Source: Pisolithus tinctorius
Lineage: Eukaryota > Basidiomycota > Agaricomycetes > Boletales > Pisolithaceae
Length of the DNA: 64,000 bases
Direction of reading: 5' to 3'
Assembly (NCBI GenBank): GCA_024663395.1
Contig: JANFAH010000006.1
Location: 3,141,001 to 3,205,000 of the forward strand
The position numbers were made by a program, and so were the translations under genes. Positions 36,741 through 47,009 of this stretch are shown in pieces (positions within the stretch are counted from its first letter, which is position 1; each line of letters opens with the position of its first letter). Below the pieces are notes generated by a model. The model saw nothing but the letters and a program-made list of their open reading frames with translations, was not told where the DNA came from and did no database searches.

Positions 36741-39488
36741 TATTTCAAATGACCCACAAGCTTGTGCCAATGGATGGCCACATGGACAAATGATTATATA
36801 AGCAAGTATTGCCATATATACATGTCAGAAAGTGAAGTACAGCCACTCAGATACACCTTGACCTCCATTCACCACCTTCCAATTGGGTGCAAAATACCAA
36901 ACAATTACAAATACCCTACACAAATCATTGATGAGTTGTGCAACATCTTCAGTGAATGTGAGGCATCCCTGCACAGAAGTGAAGACAACTGATCTTGAGC
37001 TCCCCCTCCCAACATATCCCAGGAATCTCCTCAAGTGCAGGTATGTCACAATAAAAGCCATGCATACCCTGAACAGTTGATAGTAAAATTTGTCAGGCTG
37101 CAAAGGAGATGATCCAGCAGCACATTAGATTACTTCATACTTTGAAGGACAATGTCATGACTAAAGGGTTTGGTTTGATTGGTGAAAATATGACAACACC
37201 AGAGGTGAAAGCAAGCTTACAAAACTTCCTGCTTGTGAGATTGATTTGAATAGAGAGTGCTGCAAACATGTTCACTGACAGTCCACAGACCATGCAGAAC
37301 CAATCCATCCAACAAGCCATGCACACCATGGGAACCAGAGAGATGCCATTGTGGATTTTGGACAAGATCCTGGAATACCCAAATGCCTATGACATCAAGG
37401 TTGCTACAGAAACAGAGTGTAGCATGTATTGGAAACAGTTGATGTCAGACAATGTACCAGAGAACCCCAGTGGTGGCAGCACATGCCAAGGTAGGTGAGT
37501 CTGGCACAACTCATCGATGAGTTATGCTAACATGCAGCAACTGCAGGAAGGCAAGCAGCCACATCTGAGCCAGAGGGTGCCATAAAGCCCATCATGGATG
37601 GTGAGGCCATAATATCAATGGTGTTCATATTGACATGTCATTCAATGTCTGACAGATGGTGCTGGTGCTGCAATTGATGATGCCATTGACATGGATGGGG
37701 AGAGATTGAAACTATCAAAAGGAAAAGGAAAAGAAATAGATATGGATGCTGCACCCCAGCAGTCTGCCCCAAAGAGTCAGTGGATCTTGTTGGTTGTTGC
37801 TTTTGGTCTATGTTGAGGTGCTGTGCTTGTCAGAGCCTGAGAAATTGTTTTACAGTGATAGTGATGATGAAGAATTAACTTGCAACTGGGTGACACCAGG
37901 CAATGTAAAACAATGTAAGAGAGGGGTGCTTTGAGTCTTATGGATGGGAGTACAGGACTGACATTTCCAAAGGTCCTGACACTAGCAAAGCAACACAGAG
38001 CAGAGAAGATGAAAGCAGGGGTGATACATACCAAAGAAAGAGAATGGGTATGGCACCCAGTCTGCTCCATGTACCATACTGATGATTGGGCATGTGGTTA
38101 GCCCATGGCACAAAACCATACAAATATGCTGACATGAGGACTTACATCCTGACACCAAACATCAATCGACCTGAGTTTACACGAATGCCAGGGGTCATGT
38201 GTCCCTTGTGGGATATGTATTGGGCTGCCATGGACATGTCAAAATCAGATACAGCAAAGAAAGCAACTGTAGCCACACAGAACCTTTTCCAGCAGCATAG
38301 CAAAATGCCACCAAAAGATGAAATCACCAAGGTGCTGAAGGAGTATGGGAAATTGCACTCGATGAGGGTGAAATTTGGTGCTGCAACAAAGCTAATGCAG
38401 ATGGGCCTTTGGAGAACAGAGATCAAAAGAGGAGATCGTCTCAAGTTATACAATGGCACATTGTTTGCTGAGAAGGAGGCCTTGCAATGGAAAGCTGCAG
38501 AGCTAGACATTGCACCGATGAAGAGGTTATCACTCACCCCTGTGGAGAATGGTGTGTGGGGCTTGTGTTCCTCTGCATAACTCATCGATGAATTGTGGAT
38601 GGCATGTGATAGGTGGAACGATGACTCCTGAGGCCAAAAGCAATGCCATGGATGTGTATGATTCACCACCAACAAGGCTCATTACCACGGTTTCAGCAAG
38701 AAGGCAGGTGACAGCAGAGTCACCGACTTTGAAGAAATTCAAGGGAGATTCCTCCAAAGTACGTCCATGTGAGTAGATATAAATTGATATTCTGCATGTC
38801 ATACTCATCACATTCACATGGAGTGATGGTGGATTTGGATGAAGAGAGTGATGATGTGATCTCCAACTGGAGCCCAAGCCCTCCAAAGTTTTCTATTGAA
38901 GAAATTGATATGGATGTTGAGGAAGTCAGCATGGCATCGAGCAGCAAGCGCAAGATGAACAATGCTGGCTTGTCAGCAGGTGCTTCAGATGACACAAACA
39001 CGAGGCCCATGCAACGGATCAAGGTGGCAGAAGGCACAGATGAGAGAGGACAGAGCCATCAGTAGGGGTGTGATTGGGATGGAAATGGGATGTGCACATG
39101 ACACTGTAGCAAGGCTCGATGTATATCACTGGACTTGGGACCCCTAACCTAGCCCTGCATAAATCATCGATGAGTTATGGAAGCACCATGTGACCATGGC
39201 CAACCACAATCAAGATGGATGAGACATATTACATAAGCGAGAATGTACTATATAAGCAGGTGTAGCACTGTGGCTATGCTAAAATCCAACTTGAACTTGA
39301 ACCAACACCTTCCTGATCAAGGGAGAGTACAAACAGATACCAACAAAGAGTGAGTGGGTTCCCATATGCATGTTGAAAGTTTGGTGAACTGGTTGCACAG
39401 TTTGAGACTACCATGACCAAGCAGAACGACACCAACAAGGTAAGGAGTGAAGGATGATTAATTTGGGTGGCTGCATAATTCATCGATG
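36190..39488. repeat. Nine dispersed CATCGATG-centred palindromes
   Basis: Sites at 36190, 36359 (TATCGATG), 36527, 36654, 36926 (CATTGATG), 37512, 38583, 39165 and 39481, mostly within the longer word AACTCATCGATGAGTT. Four sit in the tandem block at 36.1-36.7 kb. Those at 37512 and 38583 lie inside apparent introns of the gene between the blocks. The one at 39481 is also framed by a GTAAG donor and a CTCAG acceptor. None was noticed elsewhere in the window. Confidence 0.75.
37109..39065 (+). CDS. Unrecognised multi-exon gene between the two 5.8 kb units
   Basis: Exons on the plus strand include TPEVKASLQNFL and TREMPLWILDKILEYP text (37109-37495). Short acidic exons follow (DDGAGAAIDDAIDMDGERLK; EPEKLFYSDSDDEEL). 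The longest exon, about 38090-38555, reads YADMRTYILTPNINRPEFTR through KATVATQNLFQQHSKMPPKD and AATKLMQMGLWRTEIKRGDR. The final exon (from about 38826) is acidic and serine-rich, ending DERGQSHQ at 39065. Introns of 50-60 bp with GT..AG ends separate them. No domain is recognised. The charged tail and position suggest a nuclear protein of a mobile element, which is inference. Start and first junction are uncertain. Confidence 0.5.
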
Positions 39489-39642
39489 AACTGTGCTGAC
39501 ACCATGGACTGTCTCAGAGCAAGGGGAAGAAGATCCTATTGTTTGCCACCCCCCTCAACCACAGTGGATTGCCCACTCAAGTGGCATCAGTGGAGGCGAA
39601 ACGGCAGGGCTGGCCCAAGAAAGTTGAGAAACATGAAAGGGT
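39066..39642. other. Spacer before copy 2 of the 5.8 kb unit
   Basis: Contains two CATCGATG palindromes (39165 and 39481) and short exon-like pieces (KQNDTNK|SKGKKILLFATPLNHSGLP) that may be remains of a gene broken by the insertion at 39643. No complete gene. Confidence 0.4.
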
Positions 39643-39671
39643 GCATTATACAGCCCCTGGGGGAATTATAA

Positions 39672-40415
39672 TTACAAACTCCCGACCATAATTTGGGGGA
39701 AATAATGCTGGGAGTCGATAGATATGTCCATTGGGATGTCCCAGGTGAAATTTGAATGAAATTGGCGGTCGGAAAAAAAATCTACAGGGGGTAGAAGTAT
39801 GGTCAGACCACAAAGTGGTATCTCTTTGGAAATACTTCTGGGAGGCTGGAAATCATTTCCATTGTCTTCAGTGGCATTGATAACACCCAGGACATCCATG
39901 CCTGGCAAGCTGGCACCCCCTCCTGATGTTACTGGATCACCATCCCTGGGGTATGAGGAGGGGATCAGGTATGTCGATGAAACAAATATGGGGACCTTTG
40001 TAACACAATTCTGATGGTCTTGTAATGTCATACAGATGGGGTAGACATGGTTCAGACAGCCAGATCGATCTCTGAAATTGTTTTGATGGAGTGAACATGG
40101 GGAGGGGGGGGTAACATATCTTACATGGATATTCTGACACCTAGGAATGCTGCAACCATTCTCATCATCTGTTGTGACTTTCAGGCCCTCCAGGACAACC
40201 ATTCCTGACAAGCTTTCATGCTTCCTAAACTTTACAGGATAAGAGGAGGGGAATGACACATAGGGTCCTTTCTGGTGTGATCCAAATGGTCCTGCCATGT
40301 CATTCAAGTGGCACAGGCATGGTATGGACAGCTGGATTGATCTGGAATTGTTTTGATGCAGTGAAGCTGAAGAGGGGGGTTCACCTTGGGGCCAGGTATC
40401 ATCCCAAGATGCCAA
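39672..40415 (-). CDS. Small ORF at the 3' end of the unit, intact in copy 2 only
   Basis: An open frame of 247 codons. Two diverged halves are visible: ASLHQNNSRSIQLSIPCLCH...GPYVSFPSSYP and CSLHQNNFRDRSGCLNHVYP...VSSTYLIPSSYP. The corresponding DNA is also a diverged tandem duplication. No domain is recognised. It may be non-coding subterminal sequence that happens to stay open. Confidence 0.35.
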   Translation of the reverse strand: MASWDDTWPQGEPPSSASLHQNNSRSIQLSIPCLCHLNDMAGPFGSHQKGPYVSFPSSYPVKFRKHESLSGMVVLEGLKVTTDDENGCSIPRCQNIHVRYVTPPSPCSLHQNNFRDRSGCLNHVYPICMTLQDHQNCVTKVPIFVSSTYLIPSSYPRDGDPVTSGGGASLPGMDVLGVINATEDNGNDFQPPRSISKEIPLCGLTILLPPVDFFSDRQFHSNFTWDIPMDISIDSQHYFPQIMVGSL

Positions 40416-40565
40416 ACATGTTGCTACCTGATCAGACTACACTAGGCAACACTGGGATTCAGTTCCACAGGAACAGGAACCACAATCTATCTCAACATTG
40501 CATTCATCACTTTCTCCCTCTGTACCCATATCCTTGCCTTCCCCCCCCCATCCCTCTGCTTCCCT

Positions 40566-43500
40566 CTATGAGGTGGCCTTGCCTCTTCTTGCTGGAGGCT
40601 TTCGAGCATTCTTTGCCTTTGATGACTTCTTAGTCTGTGCCTCTTTCAGCCTCTGCCTTTCTAAGATGAGGGCCTTGCTAGCCAGCAGTTCGTCATATCC
40701 CGCATGCTCCAGGAGCTCCATCTGCAGTGCATTCCTGGGCTTTACCACTCGAGATGCTCGTCTCCTGGCCTGTTGCTGTTCCTTCTCGGTGGAGATCCCC
40801 TCGATCTTGTAGAACTTGGGATTTGTCACCAGAACCACCTTCTCACCCTCCACCCGCCATGTCTTCCCAGGACTCTTTTCGCTCCCTTTGGTCGCATCAG
40901 GTAATGTCTGAAGGACAGAAAATATCCTGCCAAGGTGGTCCAGCACCTCAAACTCCTGCAGAGGTGTCCTGTTCTTCATCACCTGGTGATACTCCCAAAT
41001 ATAGCCAGGCTTCGTCCAGAAGACATTCCATGGTGACCTCCGTGAAGGTTGTCCCACTGTGGGTCCTGGGAAAAACAGGTTGACCCTCTCTGCAAAGCTT
41101 GACTGTCGGCGACCAGCCCCTCCACTCCCTGCTATTTCTGCATTGCAGGCCTTGAATTCACAGGCACGTATCGTCCTGAAGGTCTGGTTCAGAGTCCAAC
41201 TCTGAATGGCATCTTCCAAAGATGTTGGCTCTGGTTTTCCCTCTGAACCTGTCAGCCAAGTCACATCCAACTGGATCCAAAGCTGACAGGTAAACAGAAC
41301 GAAAAGTTTCCCTACCACTGGCCCCAGACTGGACAGTTGGGCTGACCACTTCCAGTCCTGCATGATCAACCAAGGCTGCAGTTGGATGGTCCTTGTCAAT
41401 TTGGCCCATGTCGGTCTGCTGCCAATGGGAAATTGTTCCACTTCGTCCAGAGGGGGAATCCTTGGCCAGGCAGGTCGTCCATCACCCCTCTTCAACTTTC
41501 CCTCCATCAGCTTGAGCACCTCCAGGTCATCATGATCCTGAACTTCTGGAAGATGGGGGACATGATGCAAGTCTAGGTCCAAAAGGAAGAACATTCCCAA
41601 CCGCTCACACACCCTGGAGACCTGCAGAAGGGCCATGGACTCTCTCACATGGAAGTCGAGGATTATTGCAGTGGTGGACATGCACCGAATCATGTGGCAG
41701 ATGATGCCAGTCAGAATCCCAAGGTTGGGCGGTTCCAGTTCCTTGAGAGAGATCTGAGCCAACTGGAGGGCCCTGATGCGTCCAGCCATAAATTCCAACC
41801 AGACTTTGGTCGGGATCCAGAGAATAGGATTGGAGGCTAAAAGCTCTTCCATCTGCAAAGATGGAAGCATCAGATATGAGCATGATCAAGCTTGCAAATG
41901 CATCACCCTTTGTGGCACCACCAGTATTGCCTGCTCCACTGCAGCCCCACTCATCCTGTACTCGTCTCGCACCCCATATGACCTCTTCTTTGCATCTCCA
42001 GAATACATGTTGATGGCCTGCATGCATTCCCCGATGAAGTCGTTGTTCAGGGCATAAGCATCCTTGTCCATGACAAAGGTGGGGCTGTTGTCGTTGGGTC
42101 AGATCACCTCGTAGGCCAGATTATAAGCACTTCTGAATGCGATGTGAGTTTGCCTCGCTCGTTCCTGTGACATCTCTGCTTGGATCCCCCCATACCATCC
42201 AAGCATGCAAGTGTGGTGGGCATTTCCTCGCAAATATCCACCTGCCCCAAAGGAAGCTTCCAGGGCATCCAGTCTCCACAATCCCACGAGCTTTTCGTCA
42301 CATGTGGGGTGAATGCTGATTCCCAAGTCGACCAAGAGCTCCCCATTGGCCCTGTCTACCATGTAGGACCAATCCAGAGCTGGAAGTCCATGGAGGAGAG
42401 CTTGGACCGGCGTTTGAACCGCTCCTGACAGGGTGGTTTTCGTCCACAACTTGATTCCCTTGCATTCCAGGACGAAGAAGAAGGAACCATAGTTTGCAAA
42501 TCGTGAAGGGTCCTCTCGGATGATTGCTTCCATGGTCTTCTGGATCTGCTTCAACACTTGCATAGAAAAGGGGACCGCTTTTGGCCGACCAGCCTTCTTG
42601 GTTTTGCCACCCTTTCGTGCCTTGAACTGCACTTCCTTCAGAGTGAGAGAGACGTATGGTGCACTCGAAACATCTGCATGTGCACGGATCGCTGGAAGTA
42701 GGACATGCTCCCAGAAAAAGTCGAGGACCTCCTTTGGGATGCGATTGGCACGCTTGTGTGTCATCTCATCCCTGTGGATCATCCTGGGGAAGCAAATGTA
42801 GACATTCATGGTGCCAGCAGCATTGCTCAAGGCACCAAAGACTGTGTGAGGTACTCCACACAGAGGAAATGCCATGGTCAACCATTCGGTACGGTTTCCG
42901 ATGGCACTGGAATCTGCCTCTGACTGAGGCACGAGGATGTCGACATACACATGATTGTGCTTGTGCATAGGAGCCTTTTCCTCGACGATGGGACCAAGGT
43001 AGATGGGTAGCGGTGTGTTGAACTGCAGGGAATGCGTCACCCATATGAGACTGTCGATGTCCACAGTGACTTCCAACTCCTCTGGAGTCACCAACTTGTG
43101 ATCCAGCTCCAGGTCCAGGCAGATGTGACGTCCATCCTCGTGCCGCCCATTCACAAAGGTGTTCACGAGACGTTCTGAGGTGCTCGAGCCAATCTCGATC
43201 ATCTGAGAGGCACCCAGTATGACCACATCATCCACATGGACTCTTGATGGATGGGGCACCTGCCGGGCGAGAGAGTAATTTCCTGTAATGAAGTGATCAG
43301 AAGAGGGCACCAGGGCAGAATATGAGCACTCACCAGTAACATGGTCGCCGATTTGATGAGAAGACTGGTAGTTAGCTGGAACACCCACTTGGAGGATATG
43401 GTCTGACAATCTGATGGGGGGACCCAAGTAGAACATCTGGTTGAAGGAACTCAGCAGACGATAGCCATAATCTCGAAAGGATGTCCACATCCCAGGCCGA

Positions 43501-45343
43501 TAGTAGGGCTCCTCCACGATCTCGTTGCAGTTGCGGTCCTGGTGCAAGCTTTCCAAGACAGGTCCTCCTTCATACTCATCAAACCTGCGATCGAAACGCT
43601 TCCATCGTTGACCCTGGAATGCAGGGAGGTATACCGGTGGAGTCGGATGTGGGAAACGGTACATCGTTCCAGCCGACCAGTCCTTGACATGCTTGCGTCG
43701 CTGGATGATCTCAAGGGGATCATCTGGAGTGGATTCCCCTTCGACTCGGTGACCATGGGCAGCCCGAGGAGGAAGTCGATCCCTGGCTCTGGCCCTGCTC
43801 ACATAAGGGTAGCGCCGAAGGAGATCCCTGAGACGCTGAGACTTGGCATCCAGAGGCAAACGATGGTCTTCACCTTCATCTTCAGTGTCAGTCGGAAAGT
43901 CACCATCAGACTGCACATCAGGGTTCACTACGTCGCCGGAGTCATCCCCCCTTTGGCAGCGAAGGCAGTTGGCCCCAATGACATTCAACTCACGGACGAT
44001 GGTAGCATGTTGCTCTCCAGATGATTGGTTTTCTACATCCATGAGGATGTCTTCACCGATGGCTTCGGTGTCATCCCACTGTGTCCATATGTGGCCAGGG
44101 GGAAGGGTGGTTGTAGACAAGTAACGATAGTCCTCCCAGCACCTTCGACAGCCCTCCTTCACCATGACAGGCATTCTAAGGCGGAGACGATGACCACAAG
44201 GAATTGGAGGGATGTGGATGGTAGGCCTGCCATCACCAGATAGCCCTCCTCTCATGAGTGACTCCATGACAAAGGATGCAATGGGCCCACAGTCGAAACC
44301 GTTCTGTGACCAATTGTACACCTGCACATCAACTTGGGTTGGGTCGATGGCATCAAATCCGTGAAGAGATGCTATGCGTGTCCAGTAGAAAGGGCCATTC
44401 CATGTGTTCCAGTCATCGCGCAGTGGGTCATAGTGGGGATGGGGGGTTTCCGGGACATGTTCGATGCGCCTTCCAAGGATGAATGCAAGGTTCAACCAAT
44501 AGTCAAAGACTGCAACAAAGAAGTGACTGTTTTGCATGACCACAAAGGCAATGGGAACAGATGGATCGGCAGGATGGGAATTGAAGAGATGGCGTTGACG
44601 AAAAAATTGAATCTCCTGTGCATCTGGTAAGGCATGGGTGCCCCCACTGACAGATGGAATGACAGAGAACAAGTCGGCATAGCGGACATGCATCCTGCCC
44701 TGGACAGCATACCATTGGGACAGGAGATGAAAGTTGAGGATGCTGGCATCGATCCAAGTTTCATGCTGGAGTGTCCCTAGGGTCTGGTAGGCCATCACCC
44801 ATGTGGTAGGCCTGGCCATGGAACACACTTTCAGAAGCGATCGTAAGCAGATGGAGAGAAAGAGTACAGAAGAGACTCACTGATGATATCACGTACAGAA
44901 GGTGCCCCTGACTCCTGACTCGAGTCCTGATGGGGTGGATGTGATGGTGCAACTGATGGGCCATGCACATTCACAAAGGAATCGTCAGAGGCATTGCTTT
45001 GATGCTCCTCTTCTGACCCACTCAAGTGGTTTACCATGGCCTGGCACTTCTCATATATCTGGTTCAGTTCATCCTCATCAACAGAGGATTCTGGATCTTC
45101 TGGAGGCGTCATTGCTCTGGCAAGGAGACCACCCATTATTATGCTGTAGGATGGGGACAGAGGAGAAGAGCATGCTGAGTCTGAATGATGAGATGGAGGA
45201 GAAATGGCCTTCATGACATTGTCAAATGCAAGTCTGATTTCACTTTCATCAGTGGAGGATGCATTGGAAGCAGCTCTGAGGGCTCTCTGGGAACGTGTCT
45301 GGGGTGCCATGGCGGTGGAATGTTGGTTCTTTGCCGATCCCAA
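40566..45343 (-). pseudogene. Ulp1-like protease plus unknown long protein, copy 2, with two stops
   Basis: Same layout as copy 1: exon 1 44881-45343, intron 44828-44880 (53 bp), exon 2 to 40566. The position that is TGA in copy 1 is CGA here, so protease and following region are read through as one 909-codon frame. This frame ends at TGA 42099-42101; a second TGA lies at 41886-41888. At both, copy 1 has CGA. The protease residues (His in NSHFF, Gln and Cys in SQNGFDCGP) are intact. The C-terminal 434 codons stay open. Neither copy alone can make the full protein, unless stop codons are read through. Confidence 0.75.
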
Positions 45344-45461
45344 ACACGTAATGCCGCGCCAAACCCAAAGAAAAATTTTCAGGGTCCACCCTGGCTAACC
45401 GAGAATTGCAAGCGACGTCACGGGTTACCCTCCGACTTTTTACTTCGCCTCTCAACCCAAC

Positions 45462-46995
45462 ATGGCCCCTCCATCCAACAAGACCTTTCTTTCCCTTCCA
45501 TCATCCTCCAAGCTAAGTGGTAGGTCTCGATTAGACACTAGCAGTCATTTAAGCTCATCCAGCCAGTGACGAACCTCACCGGTGCAGGTGAAGACATCCT
45601 GGATGGAAGGGAGGAAGTTCCAGAACACATGACCCACACCTTCCAAAGGGGTGATAAGTAAGAAAAGACTGGCTGGGCATGTCGTTCGCTGATGGAAACT
45701 TTAATTAGCATCTTTGTAAATGGCGACGATGGCAGCCTGTGGTATGCTGTGATCAAGGACATCAGAGTCCAACGGTTGAAGAGAAGTAATGTAAGAGATT
45801 TCCAGTGCCATGTGGGTGTTCACCCTTCTGACATGCAATACAGAAGGCATGGGTTGAAGTGCAGTGGTACTACAGCAGGAGCGATATAGGAGACAAAAAG
45901 TGAGCTGGCTGTTGTCGAGTTCCTTGTATCTTTGACTCACTCACAAAAGCATGAGAAAATACATTGGCAACAATGAGCTGGTTCTATCGGACCACAATGA
46001 CATCATTGAACCAGAGGCCATCGTGTGTAAGTCATCCCTGAATTTTGTATACAGCTTGGAAGCTCATGGAGAGCATAGCGCCAGCAGACATCACATCTTT
46101 CAGTGCAGAAAGGTGTTTTGGTCCTCTGATAGGACCCAAGGATATGTATACACGGTGGACCATGAGCACACATGGTAAACAAGTCATCCAGGTATGGATG
46201 AATGGCATGACACCGATTTTTGAAAAACTCCTGACATAAACTACACCCCATCAGGGCCCCTTCCATGCTTGCTCTGTCTGTGAAAAACCATATAACCCAG
46301 ACAAAGCTGAACAACGGTATTGTCGAACCTGCAAAAATTGGTTCCACTGCAGTTGTTTACAGAAACTCGCAAAGGGAAGCACCAGACCCTTGGACATCGC
46401 AAAGGAAGTCCTAAATGGGACAGGTCTCTCACTGCAGGATATTCAGGTGTGTGTCCTGTGCATTCCGATATGCAGGGGAAATGAGGGTGGTGTGGTGGGA
46501 AATGGTGAGGTTATGATGAGTATGTGGGAGGAGGTCAGAGCAGCACAGAACAGGCAGAGACAGGAGGTTGAAACTGTTCTACAAAATCATATGACCAGTG
46601 ACCTGATCCAACAGGCACAGAAGTCATATGTGTATTATCGATGCTCCCTCTGTTTTGCAGAAGGCAGAGAGTGTTACATATGATGTAGGCTCTTTCTTGG
46701 CTGTAGAACCCTGACCCGAACAAATGCCAGCCATTGAACAGAAAGAAAGGAATTGGAAGAGGCCAGGGTGATGATCAGGAGGCTAAATGCTGCATTGGTA
46801 GCATCAGATGCTGTGGTAGAACTGAATAAAGAGCAGCAGGGTGATCATGCACTAGTATGTGATATTTCAAAGATTTTCCAGACCATCAGCACCATCGCAC
46901 CTGGCCCCTCTACATGGATTATGACGTGGAAAACACATGTAGGCATAATAGGCAGAATGCATCATGGACAAAAGCAGCAAACTGGATCCACATGA
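45462..46995 (+). CDS. BAH domain plus PHD-like zinc-finger protein
   Basis: Exons 45563-45657, 45709-45790, 45844-45899 and from 45950 join in frame into a BAH domain: GDNIFVNGDDGSLWYAVIKD, then KAWVEVQWYYSRSDIGDK and GNNELVLSDHNDIIEPEAIV. Later exons give GPLIGPKDMYTRW, then a zinc finger ACSVCEKPYNPDKAEQRYCR leading into TCKNWFHCSC, and a second CVLC/CSLC part ending with a coiled ELEEARVMIRRLNAAL segment at about 46750-46995. BAH and PHD modules bind nucleosomes, so a chromatin role in the nucleus is inferred. The ATG at 45462 (MAPPSNKTFLSLPSS) is a candidate start, but the first splice junction does not resolve in phase. The gene runs head to head with the copy 2 gene, with 118 bp between start codons. 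Confidence 0.65.
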
Positions 46996-47009
46996 TTTAG
47001 ATGGCCTTA

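Larger units (their letters stand above)
39643..45459 (-). mobile_element. 5.8 kb duplicated unit, copy 2
   Basis: Direct repeat of 30264-36094, with the same ends (TATACAGCCCCTGGGGG left, CAACCC right) and different flanks. Many of the scattered differences between the copies are C/T or G/A at CpG sites. The right end lies 2 bp before the ATG of the divergently oriented BAH-domain gene. Confidence 0.7.

Noticed and set aside
30264..45459. LTR retrotransposon with the 5.8 kb units as terminal repeats
   Set aside because: The units are full of coding sequence, far too long for LTRs of a 3.5 kb interior, and no reverse transcriptase, integrase or primer-binding site is seen.
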